Assembly (NCBI GenBank): GCA_964030475.1
Contig: CAXIPT010000001.1
Location: 25,860,677-25,924,676, forward strand
DNA from: Tethya wilhelma
Lineage: Eukaryota; Porifera; Demospongiae; Tethyida; Tethyidae
Direction of reading: 5' to 3'
DNA: 64,000 bases
Shown here: positions 19,201 to 32,640 of the stretch, piece by piece
Layout: each line of letters begins with the position of its first letter
Numbering within the stretch: position 1 is the first letter of the stretch
The notes under the pieces: generated by a model
Told to the model about the DNA's origin: nothing
Database searches by the model: none
What the model saw: only the letters and a program-made list of their open reading frames with translations
Made by a program: the position numbers and the translations under genes

Positions 19201-22200
19201 TTCACTTTATTCCCATCGAAAAAGAGAGAGCCTAGGAACGAGGCTACATATACGTTAGTGATAACCTTTCTGTGGCTTGATGATTTTGTATACCGTATAG
19301 CGGGAAATTTTCGTATTTTTCGTATGACTTTCAAATACACAAAAATTAAAACTGCGAAATTTAACATCTTCGTTTACTTTATATGAACGGGTGCCACGTA
19401 TACAAAATTTAAACTATACAAAAAATTTTCTGGCCCGTTTTTAACGATTTATACGAAATTTTGCACCAACTAAAATTTCCCGCTATACAGTATACTTTGA
19501 AGATTTAGTCAAAATTGTTGGTAGTGATGAAGCCATACACCTATTTTTGTTGGTGTGCAATATTGCCTCTTGCCATTGGTATACCCCGTTAATCTTTGAA
19601 GAATAAAGAACAGAAGGCCTGGTGAAATTTCTCACATAATAAATTATTTATAATTATACCTTACTTCAAAAAATTTTAATTGCAAATGTGTTGTTGATAA
19701 CCTTGTTCCCAGGCCTTCCCCAGTGAGTACTTCATATTTCGTGAGTTACAAAGTTACTGTGTTAGTGAAACTAAAGCAATTTATTGTGTAAATTAAGTTT
19801 TTCAAACCTCAAAAAAAGTATTTCATAATCTGAAATTTTGACTTTGTCCTGATGTTAGAGAGCCAACAGATTGAAGCTGTTTACTTCACATAATATTATG
19901 AGAATTGAGAAATTGTGTGATTTATTGCTATCTCAGCAGAACCAAGATAAATAATTTATTATTGTCCATTTTCATCAGATTTTGTGTATGAGACTAACTT
20001 TTCTGATGTTCTCAAAAATATTACATTAGAAGATTTAGCATACAGGCCCTCCCAAGCTTAACTTACCACTCGTATAAAGTCTAAAATACATACCAAGAAA
20101 CAAGGCTGACTATTTAGTATAATTTAATCATGTTGTTTACTACAACTAAATAATTATTATAATTATAAATCTTTGATGTAATGAAAGTATACGTAGCTGG
20201 TCAGATTCTCTATATAATTAAGCCAGTTTAATTAAATGCATATACTATGGTTTATGTGTGTTAACTTAAACTTCGAATGCTAAAGATATGTTATCATCCA
20301 CACAGCTATGTTTATAGCACTAAATCTGTGTAGTTTTTTGTTCCAGGCATTATTTTTTGAGCATTTATCATACATATGGTAGTACGTATAGTAGGAATGG
20401 GCCGACTGTCCCATAGACACAATACAAAATGTTGGTCACTATAAAAGTCTAGTCAAATAAAATTAAACCTTCAAAGTTGCTCAGAGGCTCTTACTGACAG
20501 ATTACCAACTGCATGCAAGGCCTAAAACTCACAAAAACTTTTCTCAGCACTCGTAGAGAGCGCTAGTGAGAAGCCACCATAGTGTCATTTTTGTTCTCCT
20601 AACTTACGTACTTACGTACGTACTTCCTAACTGACTTACTTGAAAAGGATTTCCAGGGAACCAGAATGTGTTGAGCCACCTTTGACAGCACAAAGTAAGT
20701 TCTTTTCATGGGTAGTACATTCTTTGATACTCGTTTTCATCACAAATAGGCCTAAACAAAAACTGGAAAGCCTTGAAACTTAGCGTATAAATTCATGTAC
20801 TACAAAGCAGCCATCTTTGTAATTAGAGTTCAAAGATCATTATTCACGTGGCATTATTATGCGCATGCGCACTAGCCTCCAGCCTAATGAAGTGCATGTA
20901 GCTGCCACTCAAGCTTTTTGTAGGGACTAACCAGTCTCTGATAGTGTTTCCACACTGTAGTGTTAAAAAAAGTGAATGAACAAGTAGTAAAAATTTCAAA
21001 AAAATAAGTAGTGTAGGAATGGNNNNNNNNNNNNNNNNNNNNNNNNNNNNNNNNNNNNNNNNNNNNNNNNNNNNNNNNNNNNNNNNNNNNNNNNNNNNNN
21101 NNNNNNNNNNNNNNNNNNNNNNNNNNNNNNNNNNNNNNNNNNNNNNNNNNNNNNNNNNNNNNNNNNNNNNNNNNNNNNNNNNNNNNNNNNNNNNNNNNNN
21201 NNNNNNNNNNNNNNNNNNNNNNNNNNNNNNNNNNNNNNNNNNNNNNNNNNNNNNNNNNNNNNNNNNNNNNNNNNNNNNNNNNNNNNNNNNNNNNNNNNNN
21301 NNNNNNNNNNNNNNNNNNNNNNNNNNNNNNNNNNNNNNNNNNNNNNNNNNNNNNNNNNNNNNNNNNNNNNNNNNNNNNNNNNNNNNNNNNNNNNNNNNNN
21401 NNNNNNNNNNNNNNNNNNNNNNNNNNNNNNNNNNNNNNNNNNNNNNNNNNNNNNNNNNNNNNNNNNNNNNNNNNNNNNNNNNNNNNNNNNNNNNNNNNNN
21501 AGGTCATTCATTATCTTTGCACGTGGCATTATATACGCATGCGCATTAGCTCCCTCTAGCATACTGAAGTGCATGTAGCTCCTACTCAAGCTTTTTGTAG
21601 GGACTTACCAGTCTCTGACAGTCTCCACACTGTAGTGTTAAAAAAAGTGAATGAACAAGTAGTAAAAATTTCAAAAAAATAAGTAGTGTAGGAGTGGGCA
21701 GTGCGGTAAAAAGTATTAGAACAAGGCATGGTCTCAGTTTCGGCACATGACTACTTCATTTTTATGCCCAACTCTTGGCCAGCAGTCCAGTTTTAGTTAT
21801 ATACCTGTTTTGTCATGGTTTACTCCATTGCTTAGCTAAGTGATTATAGTTACTGTAGAAATCGAACCAATGTGTGCAATAAGCTATACGTATACGCCTA
21901 TACGGTACTACTAGTGTACAGATTATTGCAATAGGACACTGAAAAATCCATATGAGGGATCAAGAATAAAAATGAAGTAGTCATGTGCCGAAACTGAGAC
22001 CGTGCCTTGTTCCAATACTTTTTACCGCACTGCCCATTCCTACACTACTTATTTTTTTGAAATTTTTACTACTTTATAAAGTAATATACATACATATATA
22101 TATTATATTTAACATGCTCCTTCACGTAGCCGCGAACAACCACGTGAAGGGAGTGTAGCGCAGGCTGTTTTGGGCCAAGAAAGGCGGGTCAGTCAATGGA

Positions 22201-25200
22201 GCAGGAAGGAGTGATGGTGCTAGTACAACTGTTAGAACAATGTCTGCAGGTATGTGCTTGTATTGTAGGTTACCATATTGAGTTAGTTATGATCTAGGAT
22301 ATTGTATCCCTCCAGCTCCTAGTGGTACTCCTCAGTCCCTAAGAAACAGTACCACCACTGTTTCTAATATCACCATCCAATGGGATCCTCTGGAGTGTAT
22401 AGAGAGAAATAGTGACTTCACTCATTACAGATTGAGCTATGGACCCTCTAGTACTAATGAGAGAGTTAGTACAACAATCACTGATGTCACCATCAGGACA
22501 TTTACTGCCACTGGACTGGCACCTCGGACTAGCTACACATTTGAAGTGGAGGCTTTTATTCTTCTTCAGGGGTTGCCAGGCCCACCAGCTTCAGTTACTG
22601 TCACAACAGCTGTACCTCAAAGTAGGTTGTTTAGCACAAAATATTGATGATAATAAAAGTTTGGCAGATTGTCAAGAATTTCATGATTAGTGCATTTACT
22701 TTGGTGGTAGCACATGCAGCAATACATGTATTCCTATGTGCTATATACAAAAATCACCGTTTGGTCGATTTAAAACTCCCTATCTGCCATTATTTAAAAT
22801 CTGCCAAGTTTTTGTACTATTATTATGGTATATGAATGACATACATTTCTGTATGCTTGTTATGGTTATTTCTCTATTAACTTGTAGGTGTTGGTTTTCT
22901 CCTCAATGGTGTACTCTATGGTAACAACAGCATTGTGACACTGGATGAGATTGGTGAAGACAGTGCTGCTCTGTTCTGTCTCACTGATGAATTACAGTGC
23001 TGTAGATCATCAGACACTCCTCAAGGAGAACCTGCTACTGGACAATGGTTCCATCCTAACAGAACCTCAGTCTACAATGCTGCCTCTGGTGATTCCATCT
23101 ACAGAGGTAGAGGTCCCAGTTATGTTCGTCTTCTACGTAGGGACAATGCTCAAACAACTGGAGTCTTCCGCTGTGAGGTACCTGATGCAAGTGGAACTAA
23201 CCAACAACTCTATGTTGGAGTGTACCCTGTGACCTCTGGCTCTCCCTCCATCACTGGCCTAGTCTACAACCGATCCAGCCTCACTCTGACCTGTACCTCT
23301 ACTGGTGGTCCTGTTATCACTGTCTCTTGGAGGAAGAATGGCCAACCAGTGGATGTTGTAAACTTCCAACAAACCTTAACACTAGTGGATTCTGTTACAG
23401 CTACTTATGAGAGTGTCTTGTCAAGTTCAGACATTAGCAATTTTGTAGGAAATTTCACTTGCAGTGTCAGCAACAGCAGAGGAGACAGTGAGAGATCAAT
23501 GGCTTTGAATGGTAAAACAAAATTAAAATTTTGGTAAATTGTACTCATCTGATTCATTGGACAATACTAACAGGTGTGACCCTGCGCAGTGATCCATTCA
23601 TTGTTGGAATGCAAACCACACTAAACTGTTCCAGTGATGCTCCTGCTGACAGGATTGAGTGGCTGGACAATGAGAGAAGCCTGTTTGCTATGACAACCAC
23701 AATGGACCAGCTGAACCTGATATTTAACCCAGTCAATGACTCCATCCACAATTCACTGTACACCTGTCGAGTGACTAGAGGAGGAGAAACTCCAGAGCAG
23801 AGAATCACCATTGATGTTATAGGTAATGCACGTAAATTATGGATATATAATGTGTTTAGTAATTGTTTATTTCACCCTGTAGTTCCTCCCAACCCCATAA
23901 TGACCGCTGTCACAACTGAAGGCTCAGCAGTTGCTGGAGAGACCTACAGCCTCATCTGTACTGCTACTACAACTGTCAATGGACTGATGAATGTGCCTAC
24001 TGCCACTTGGACTGCCTCAGGACCCAATATAATGATCACCTCACCTTCAGCTAGCACCTCTGTTCTTACCTTCAATCCTCTAATGACATCCCATGCCATT
24101 GAAGATGGCTACACCTGTACCAGCACTCTTACATCACCTGCTCTGGATGCTCTTCTGACAGAGACTGAATCAGAACAGCTAGTGGTTATGAGTAAGTTTT
24201 AAAAAATCTTATTATAGCATTAAAAGTTAACCATCGTATCTATTTCCTCCCAGTCCCCCCTCCCAGTGTGAGTGTATCAGTTGAGACTGGTAGTCCGTTG
24301 TATGCTGGTACCTCTTCAGTGACTCTGACCTGTACTGTAACACTGGGTGATGCTGTTAACACTGATGTAATGATGAATGTGACCTGGTTGAGATCAGGAG
24401 CACCATTATCAAACTCCACCAGTCGAGTCTCCATCTCTCCAGTATCTCAGTCAGGGAACACATTCACTAGTATCCTCACTCTGGCTCCATTGAGTACACA
24501 GGATAACACCACCTTCAGATGTGAGGGTACTGCTAGGCCAGCTACTGTGGGCCTGGTTACTAGCAGCAATACTAGCAGTTCTGAAGAAACCATTCTGGTT
24601 GAAAGTAAGTAGATAATTATTTGTCTAAAATGTAATTTTATATTGTTTTTTCTCCCAGTCCCCCCTCCTCCCAGTGTTACTATCTCTCCTGCTGTTGGTA
24701 GTTCAACTGCTGGAGCCCCTCTCAGTCTGAGGTGTACAGTGACTGTGGTAGAGAACCTTGTGGAACCACCCACAGTGACATGGACAGGACCTGATGGTCA
24801 ACAACTGACTGGTGAACAGGAGATGGTGTCTGCTACAGAGACAACCTCCACTCTCAGCTTCAACCCACTGCTGACCAGCCATGGAGGACAGTACAACTGT
24901 AGAGCTGTGCTGGATATACCAACTGCTGGAGTCAGCATCAACAACATGGAGTCAACAGAAATTACTGTACAAAGTAAGTATTGTGTTATTTTCTAATACA
25001 ACACTCTGTGATATGTGTTGTCTGTGTATGTAGTTCCACAGCCTGTGTTGACGATAGTGGGATCTCCAGTGGATGATGGTTTCTTCACTGGTTTATTGCT
25101 CACCCTGAACTGCACCATCCAACTGGATGAGGCTGTCAACACTCCTGTGACTGTTAGCAGCTCATGGCTCAAGGATGGTTTTCCTCTGGTAGCTGATGAT

Positions 25201-28200
25201 AGGATCATGATCAGTGGTGCAGAATCAACTTCAGGATCTCGGCTGGGTTATGAAACAACAGTAGTGTTTGATACTTTGAACAATCTCAATGACAGTGGTC
25301 TGTACACTTGTGTAGCTATGGTTGATCCAACAGACACTGGTAGTAGTATCAATGGAACTACTGAAATGGAATCAAGAAATTTAAATATTACAGATTTCCC
25401 GCCACAAATAGTCACAACTTCCTTTGAGGGAACTTCAACTGCTGGTCACAGCTACTCCATTATATGCACTGCCACAAGAGATGAGAACCTTCCAATGAAT
25501 TCAACCATGACACTGATATGGCGTGACTCTGATGGCAATAATGTTACCCCAACTGATGGAATATCTATATCAGACCCTCCTTCAATGACTAGTGAGATGC
25601 TGGTGGGCAGACTGACCTTTAACCTTCTACAGACATCTCATGGAGGAAGCTACACATGTCACACCTTGTTGACCATTCCTGATGTGGTCACTGATCATCC
25701 AGTAAGCCCCTCTGAGGATGTCACAGTCCAACGTAAGTGAATGTAACTCAAGTGTTTCATACACTCTGTGAGTGAGTGCTATGTCTCCATGTACAGTTCC
25801 AGCTCCTTTGATGGTGTCCTTCACTAGAAGTCGTACTGGTACACTCTATGCTGGGACCTCATTCACTCTCACCTGTGTTATTCTACGAAATGACACTGGT
25901 GTTGACATCCCTGGGCTGATTGAAAATCAACGGACTATTAGTGGACCAGGAATAGATGAGATCTCAGTGACAGATGCTGATTTTGTGACTTCAGTGAACT
26001 TTGACCTTACAGTTCCTCTCAATGAAACAAACAGTGGTCCGTTCACATGCTCTGCCACAGCTACATCATCATCACCATTCATCAGTGAGAGTGAGGCAAC
26101 AAATGGGACTGAGACACTGAGTGTTGATGGTACGTCAATATTTTGCCTCCTACAATCTCCTACTTTATTCTTGATTGTTATATTATACAGCTCTCCCTGC
26201 TCCTGGTGTGAATGTTTCCTCCTCTGGTGATCCTGCTCCTGGCCAGCCTCTCTCTCTGACCTGCACTGCTACAGTGGTTGCTGACCTGGTGGCCCCTCCC
26301 AGTCTAGAGTGGCTGATGGGAGGAGAGGTCCTCACTGGTGGTGATGGTGTCACTGTTGGACCAACACAGAGGAATGGAGTCACTTCCACTAGAGTTATCA
26401 GGTTCCCTTCACTGACCTCAGCTCATGGAGGACAGTACACCTGTAGAGCCAGGATTGATATTCCATCAATTGGAATCTTCAATCTTGATGGTACAGACCA
26501 GACAGATGTTGTTGTGCCAAGTAAGTCACTTGCAGCATCAAATGTGTTATATATCTACCATTAATTACAAAATTCTCTACAAAATTCTCGTTAATTAAAT
26601 TTTCGTTTCAAATAATTTTTGTATGTTACACACCCCCCCACCCAGTATGTTATGCAACAGATGTGTTTAAATTTCGTGTGTTTAATTTTTGTACTCTGCA
26701 GTGACTACAAGAATTTATCAACTATGAAGTTTTAATGATTTATGCTTTCATTGTCATCTCATATCTCATCACTGTAGTTCCTTCTCCTCGAGTGACCATC
26801 TCTAGATCAGGTGAACCAATCCATGGAACTAACTTCACACTAACTTGTTCAGCTGCAGTGAGCCAGTTCCTCAACACTTTTCACACTGTGGCCTATGAAT
26901 GGCTTAAGGATGGCTCACCAGTGAAATCCACTGGACGTATCACTGTCTCAGCTTCAAGTGGAACTCTATCTTATCAACCTCTTCACAACAATGACACTGA
27001 TGGTGGCAGTTACACCTGTACAGCTACTGTGACTCCTATTTCAGCAAATAATGACTATATCGTACCAGATGAAGGAAATACTTCTACAACAATTGATGTC
27101 CAGTGTAAGTTATGACCTATGGTTTAGTGGACAATTGTGAGTATTTATAAACTTTCACAGCTCCACCCAGTCCAACTGTCCTACCAGTGGAGATACTGAG
27201 AGTGGACGGTGATATATGTCAACGAATTGTAATGCTAACATGTAGTGCAACAGTTGTGGACAATTTTGCTGAATCTCCAGTCTTAGCCTGGTTGGACTCT
27301 GATGGCCAGGAGGTCCAAGATGGTAGCAACGAACTGGTATTCAATGATGTCACTGAAGGTGACTACATGTGCCGTGCTTGTGTGGATGTTCCATCAGTTG
27401 GCATCATGGATCTTTGCAGTAGTAGCACTGTAACAATATCTAACACAGGTATGTATGCAGGACATTTGATTGTCAAATGCGAATTGACTATCTCTTTCGT
27501 TTCCCTTAGCTCCTCCTCAAGTTCAAGATTTAAGCTGCTCTGGTCTCTCTTCAACTGAACTGAACGTTACCTGGAGTGAATCAGGACTACCTGAGGAAGA
27601 ACTGGTGCGGTACAGAGTGGAGGTTAAGAGGTACACCCTAGTCAGTGCTGGACAAGAACGACCCGTTAATTTGGAGCCACCATACGTTGAGTCAGTGGAT
27701 GAGAACACTGTGGTTGTCGATAGAGAACTAGGTAAGTTGGTAGATATTACGTTTGGCATGAACAGAGTTTGATATTAGTATATTATTTCAGAGCGGTTCA
27801 CTCCCTATGATGTAACTGTCCAAGCTGCCAACTTGAAAGAATGTGGAGTACCAGAAACAGTGGTTTGTTTCACTGTAGAAGGAGGTGAGTTAGCATACTT
27901 GTGTGATATAACGTATAAACTGCTATGCCAATCTTTCCTCAGAGCCGTCTAAGGCTCCTGAAGGTGTGACTGCTGATCGTCTCAATGACACTGCCATGAA
28001 TGTGAGCTGGATACCTCTGACTCTAGTGGAGGCCAGGGGGTTTGTAGAGTATGTCATCACTTACACTAAAGTTGGAGGGAGTCGTAAGAGACAGAGTTCT
28101 TCAAAGACAGCAGCTGCAACTGACAGCTTCTGTGTAGTGGGTGGCTTGGAGCCAGGAGCCCAGTATGATGTCACTGTGGGAGCACAGACTGATGAAGGAA

Positions 28201-31200
28201 TGAGAGGTAGTCACTTAATAGTACATTAATCCCTCTGTCACAAATCTTTTTTGTTATTTTCAGCTTCTGAAATGATGCGTGTTGGAACAGGCAGGCCTAG
28301 TGGTGGTTCAAGCATCGTCCCCATCATTGTAGCAGTATTTGTCATCCTACTGTTAATTGCGGTTGGCATCACTGTTGCTGTCATCGTATACTTCTACGTG
28401 AAGTGAGTTCAACACTAGTGCCTCCATCACACACACCATATGATCTCTAATCCCCATGCACTAGATACAAGAGGTCCGGAGGCTACAATCCTAAGACCAA
28501 AGGGATGTACTCCCCCACCACCAGTCCCAGTGGGGCGCAGGAGATGGGGCTACGATCACTGTCTCCTATTGATCTGGCTAATGAGAAGGAACTGGAAGCA
28601 GCAGCTGAAACAAAACAGTCAGCCATCACTACTGAAGGTATGGAGTTGGAGCGTGGGTATGCATTAATTAGAATAATTTACCAATGTGAACCTGGTATGT
28701 GTTTTTCCAGTGTTGGATCGTATGAAGTCCATCAATGTGAAGGCCTTCAGAGACCACGTCTATAAGATGCATGACGAAAGAGACAAAGGATTTGAAACAG
28801 AATACCAAGTATGTCCATCTCTCTCACAGCCTCCATTATGGGAGAGTATGATGTACCATTGTCTCTGTCATTGTAGTCATTTCCAGCTGACCCCATTGCT
28901 TCTCATGAAATTGCCAAACTACCTCATAACAGACCTAAGAACAGATTTGCCAACATCTTTCCTTGTAAGATACATTTAACATGTTGTTTTGCTTGTCAAT
29001 ACTCAATAGTAGTGTACAATAGCTAAGTGGTATTTGATGTACATGTGTTGAAAGCTTGTCTTTCAATTCCTCCCTAGATGATTCCAGCCGGGTCATTCTA
29101 ACGGAGCTTCCAGATGAGGAAGGCTCTGACTACATCAATGCCTGTACCATGGATGTGAGTCAACAGCTCATACCACAAAACCTCCATTAACTGTCTATCT
29201 TTCTGGTACCCTTGCAGGGTTACAAACGCTCACAGTGCTACATTGCCGCTCAAGGTCCCATGCCTAACACCGTGGGTGACTTCTGGAGGATGATCTGGGA
29301 GAAGAGAATGTCTAGTATTGTCATGTTGACCAAGTGCACTGAAGCTGGAAGGGTAAGGCATCACAACAGTGTAGTCATAGTGCAAATAGCAGACACATGT
29401 CTTTGTGCAAGTTATGACTGAGATATATAACTGGGGAGCACCTTCAGTGCATGAATTAATACTTGGGCACATTCTGAATCAAGGTGTGGTGCCATGGTGT
29501 ATGTGTGTATGTGTGTGAGGTATATTCCCACATAGTTCCACACCAGCAGATGGTCCTTGCTAGTTTCAACTCCTAATATGGGTATGTACCCTGGTGTGTT
29601 TATACTCTCATGGTTATGACTTGTGTGCAAACTGACTAGTAAGATTTGTTAACCTGGTCACCTATATAACCACCATACTACATACATTGATGTGTATACA
29701 CTGTGCACTTCCTCTCACTGACGTATATAGCGCAAGTGTGAACAGTACTGGGCTGAGAACTATGGAGAGGACTATGTGCCTCCTGATAAGAAGCTCACTA
29801 TCACTACCACTTCCCTCATGCCTTTTGCTGACTTTGTCATCAGAACTTTTACAGTCAGGAGTGTAAGTCCATTGTTTCTATATTTAGAAATGCCAATTTA
29901 TTTATAGCACAAATGTCCCTCCACTAATAGAATATAGAACCTGAAGCAGAGCAGCTGAAAGTGACCCAATATCACTTCACCTCCTGGCCCGATCATGGCG
30001 TACCAAAGTTTGCCACCTCCCTCATCTCGTTCATCCGCAGGGTTCAGAAAGGTCACAACAAGGACTCCAACCGGGAGCTGTTGGTCCACTGCAGTGCTGG
30101 CGTGGGGAGGACTGGTACCTTCATCACACTGGACTCCATGCTGGAGAGGATTCGACAAGAGGACTCTGTGAACGTGTACGAGTTTGTGCACAACATGAGG
30201 CAGAGGAGAGTGCTCATGGTCCAGACACTGGTAGGTAAAGTGTGGCTGGAATCATAGGCCATTATAGTCTGTACATTGTGAGACCATAAGCTGCTGTATT
30301 CTATATACAGCACAATGTGTTATGCAAGCAAAAGCAAACTTTATGTCATTGTTTCTGTGTATAGCACTACAGCTGTACTCTAATTCCTATGTCATTGTTT
30401 TCAATTTACAGCAACTGTATCTCTGAATGAGTGCAGGAAGTTCAGTTCATATAAACATGTGTACCATCTGTCCTCTCTCACACACTCACAGGCCCAGTAT
30501 GTGTTCATTCACGATGCCCTCAATGAGTTGATAACATGTGGAGAGACAGACATACCAGCCTCCACGCTGAGGACAAAGTTCAACCTGCTAGCCAAAGTGA
30601 AACCAGGCAAAGGAATCACTGGATTTGCCAACCAGTTTGGAGTGAGTGCACCAACCACTGATATGGATGGTACAAATGCCTAGCCTCGTTCCCAGGCTCC
30701 CCCCTCTGTGTGTTTTTTTTTTTTTGCAAAAAAAAAGCTCAGGGAGGGGCCTGAGTATATCAATACGCCAACCCACTGATATGGGCAAACATATGTAATT
30801 GAAGACTGGTGATACTAGATGCTTTAAACTGAATTAATGTCGATTTTAGTTGTCATTGTTGTGATGTTGTTAACAAGTGTTGTTTGGTTGTAGCTGCTGG
30901 AGCAGGTGAGTCGTAGGCCTGAAGATGATGACTGCACTGATGCCCAGGAGCACTACAACATGCACAAGAACCGCTACCCTGACAAGATACCATGTACGTT
31001 GACTCACTGGTCAACAATGAGAGGTGCATTGTGTGCTAATTGACGTCTCATTGTTTCCCTAATTAGACAACATGTCTCGTGCTCGTCTGCGACCAACAGG
31101 AGAGGATGGCTCAGAGTACATCAATGCCAGCTTCATCGATGTAAGACACAATGGTTATCCTCTTACTACAGGCTTTCAATGCTTCTCTGTCTTATTCTGT

Positions 31201-32092
31201 GCACAAATCCTTGGTGCTTTCAATACTTGTTACTAATCTTATACTACAATCAACTTTGATGCTTTCAATACTACCACCTACAGTCAATTTTAAAGTCTTG
31301 ATCCTTACTTTGTCTGTAAACAAATAGTTTAAAAGTCTTTATCCTTTCTAATGTCTGTCTGTCTGTCTGTCTGTCTTGGTGTTTGCAGGGCTACAAGCAG
31401 CGCAATGCCTACATTGCCACTCAGGGTCCTCTCAAGCACACCGTCAACGACCTGTGGAGGATGGTCTATGAGTTCAAGTCCAAGACCCTGGTTATGCTGT
31501 GCAACATGAACGAGGACGGTGAAGAGGCCGCCTACCCCTTCTACCCATCAGGAGAGGACGAGCCTACCGTTTATGGCAAGCTGGTGGTGACCTTGCAGTC
31601 CAAGAGCAGCTACAACGACTTTCATGTTAGGAAGTTCCAAGTTAGAGAAAACAAGGTAGGATGAAGGGTTGATGCAAGAGCAGGATGATAGTGCTGTGTT
31701 GGTGTTGTGAGTGGGTTGGGGACATGGCTGTGTACATGGAGTGGCAGATTGTTTTCCAGAAGTTGTTTTATCTGTTGATCTATTGAAACTGATAAGCTCC
31801 TCTCAGTGTAAACTGTTTGTGTGTGTGTTGTTGTTTTCTCAGGGTCAAGGTTCACCAAAGAGTGATGGATTTGTACTCACTCAGTTCCACCACACTGATT
31901 GGGGTTGCCATGCTAACCCCAACTCAGGTGTGCTTATCGAGATGTTGGACATGATCACTAAGAACCAAATGAGCACTGGAAACCGTCCAATCACAGTCAT
32001 GTGCAAGTAAGAAAAATCCTTGTGGCATTTTTGTTGCTCACAAACAAACACACTGAAGCAGGTAGTTTTTTTTGCTTGGACAATTGTCAACA

Positions 32093-32145
<53 letters not shown>

Positions 32146-32594
32146 NCTCTCTCTGTTGCAGTGATGGTGTTGGTCGTAGTGGTACCTTCATTTGTATCCA
32201 CTCTCAGTTGGAAAGACTCAAGACAGAGGGAGTGGTGGACTTCTTCCAGGCCATCAAGTCGGCTAGGATACAGAGAGCTGGACTGGTCCCTGACGTGGTA
32301 AGTATATAGCCTACTGCTGTATTCATTGACAGTGAACACAGTAGTGTATTCACATGGTGTTTATTGATATGCTGAGCCTGTACATGGCATGATTATCACT
32401 AGACAGGAAGTGATTTCAAAGTTAATGAATACATGAAGATAACAGCTCCATATTTGCTTTTTACATTGCACAATGTACTTCAAAGTGATCAATATAACCT
32501 AACAAAGTTTCAAACCCACTCCCCATTCCTCATTTTCTATTCCCCATTCTCCATTCCTCTGTTAACCCATACCTCATGAACTGTTACTACACAA

Positions 32595-32640
<46 letters not shown>

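Larger units (their letters stand above)
19493..22192. other. Repeat-rich stretch within gene B with no exon
   Basis: About 2.7 kb without a receptor exon, unlike the other ectodomain introns of this gene. It contains the N run 21023-21500, direct repeats on each side of it and the foldback element 21657-22075. In A0 and gene A the matching Ig-to-FN3 intron is under 100 bp, so this is an expansion by insertion. Confidence 0.6.

Noticed and set aside
20884..21589. Long open frames across the N run
   Set aside because: They consist of unknown residues in the assembly gap.
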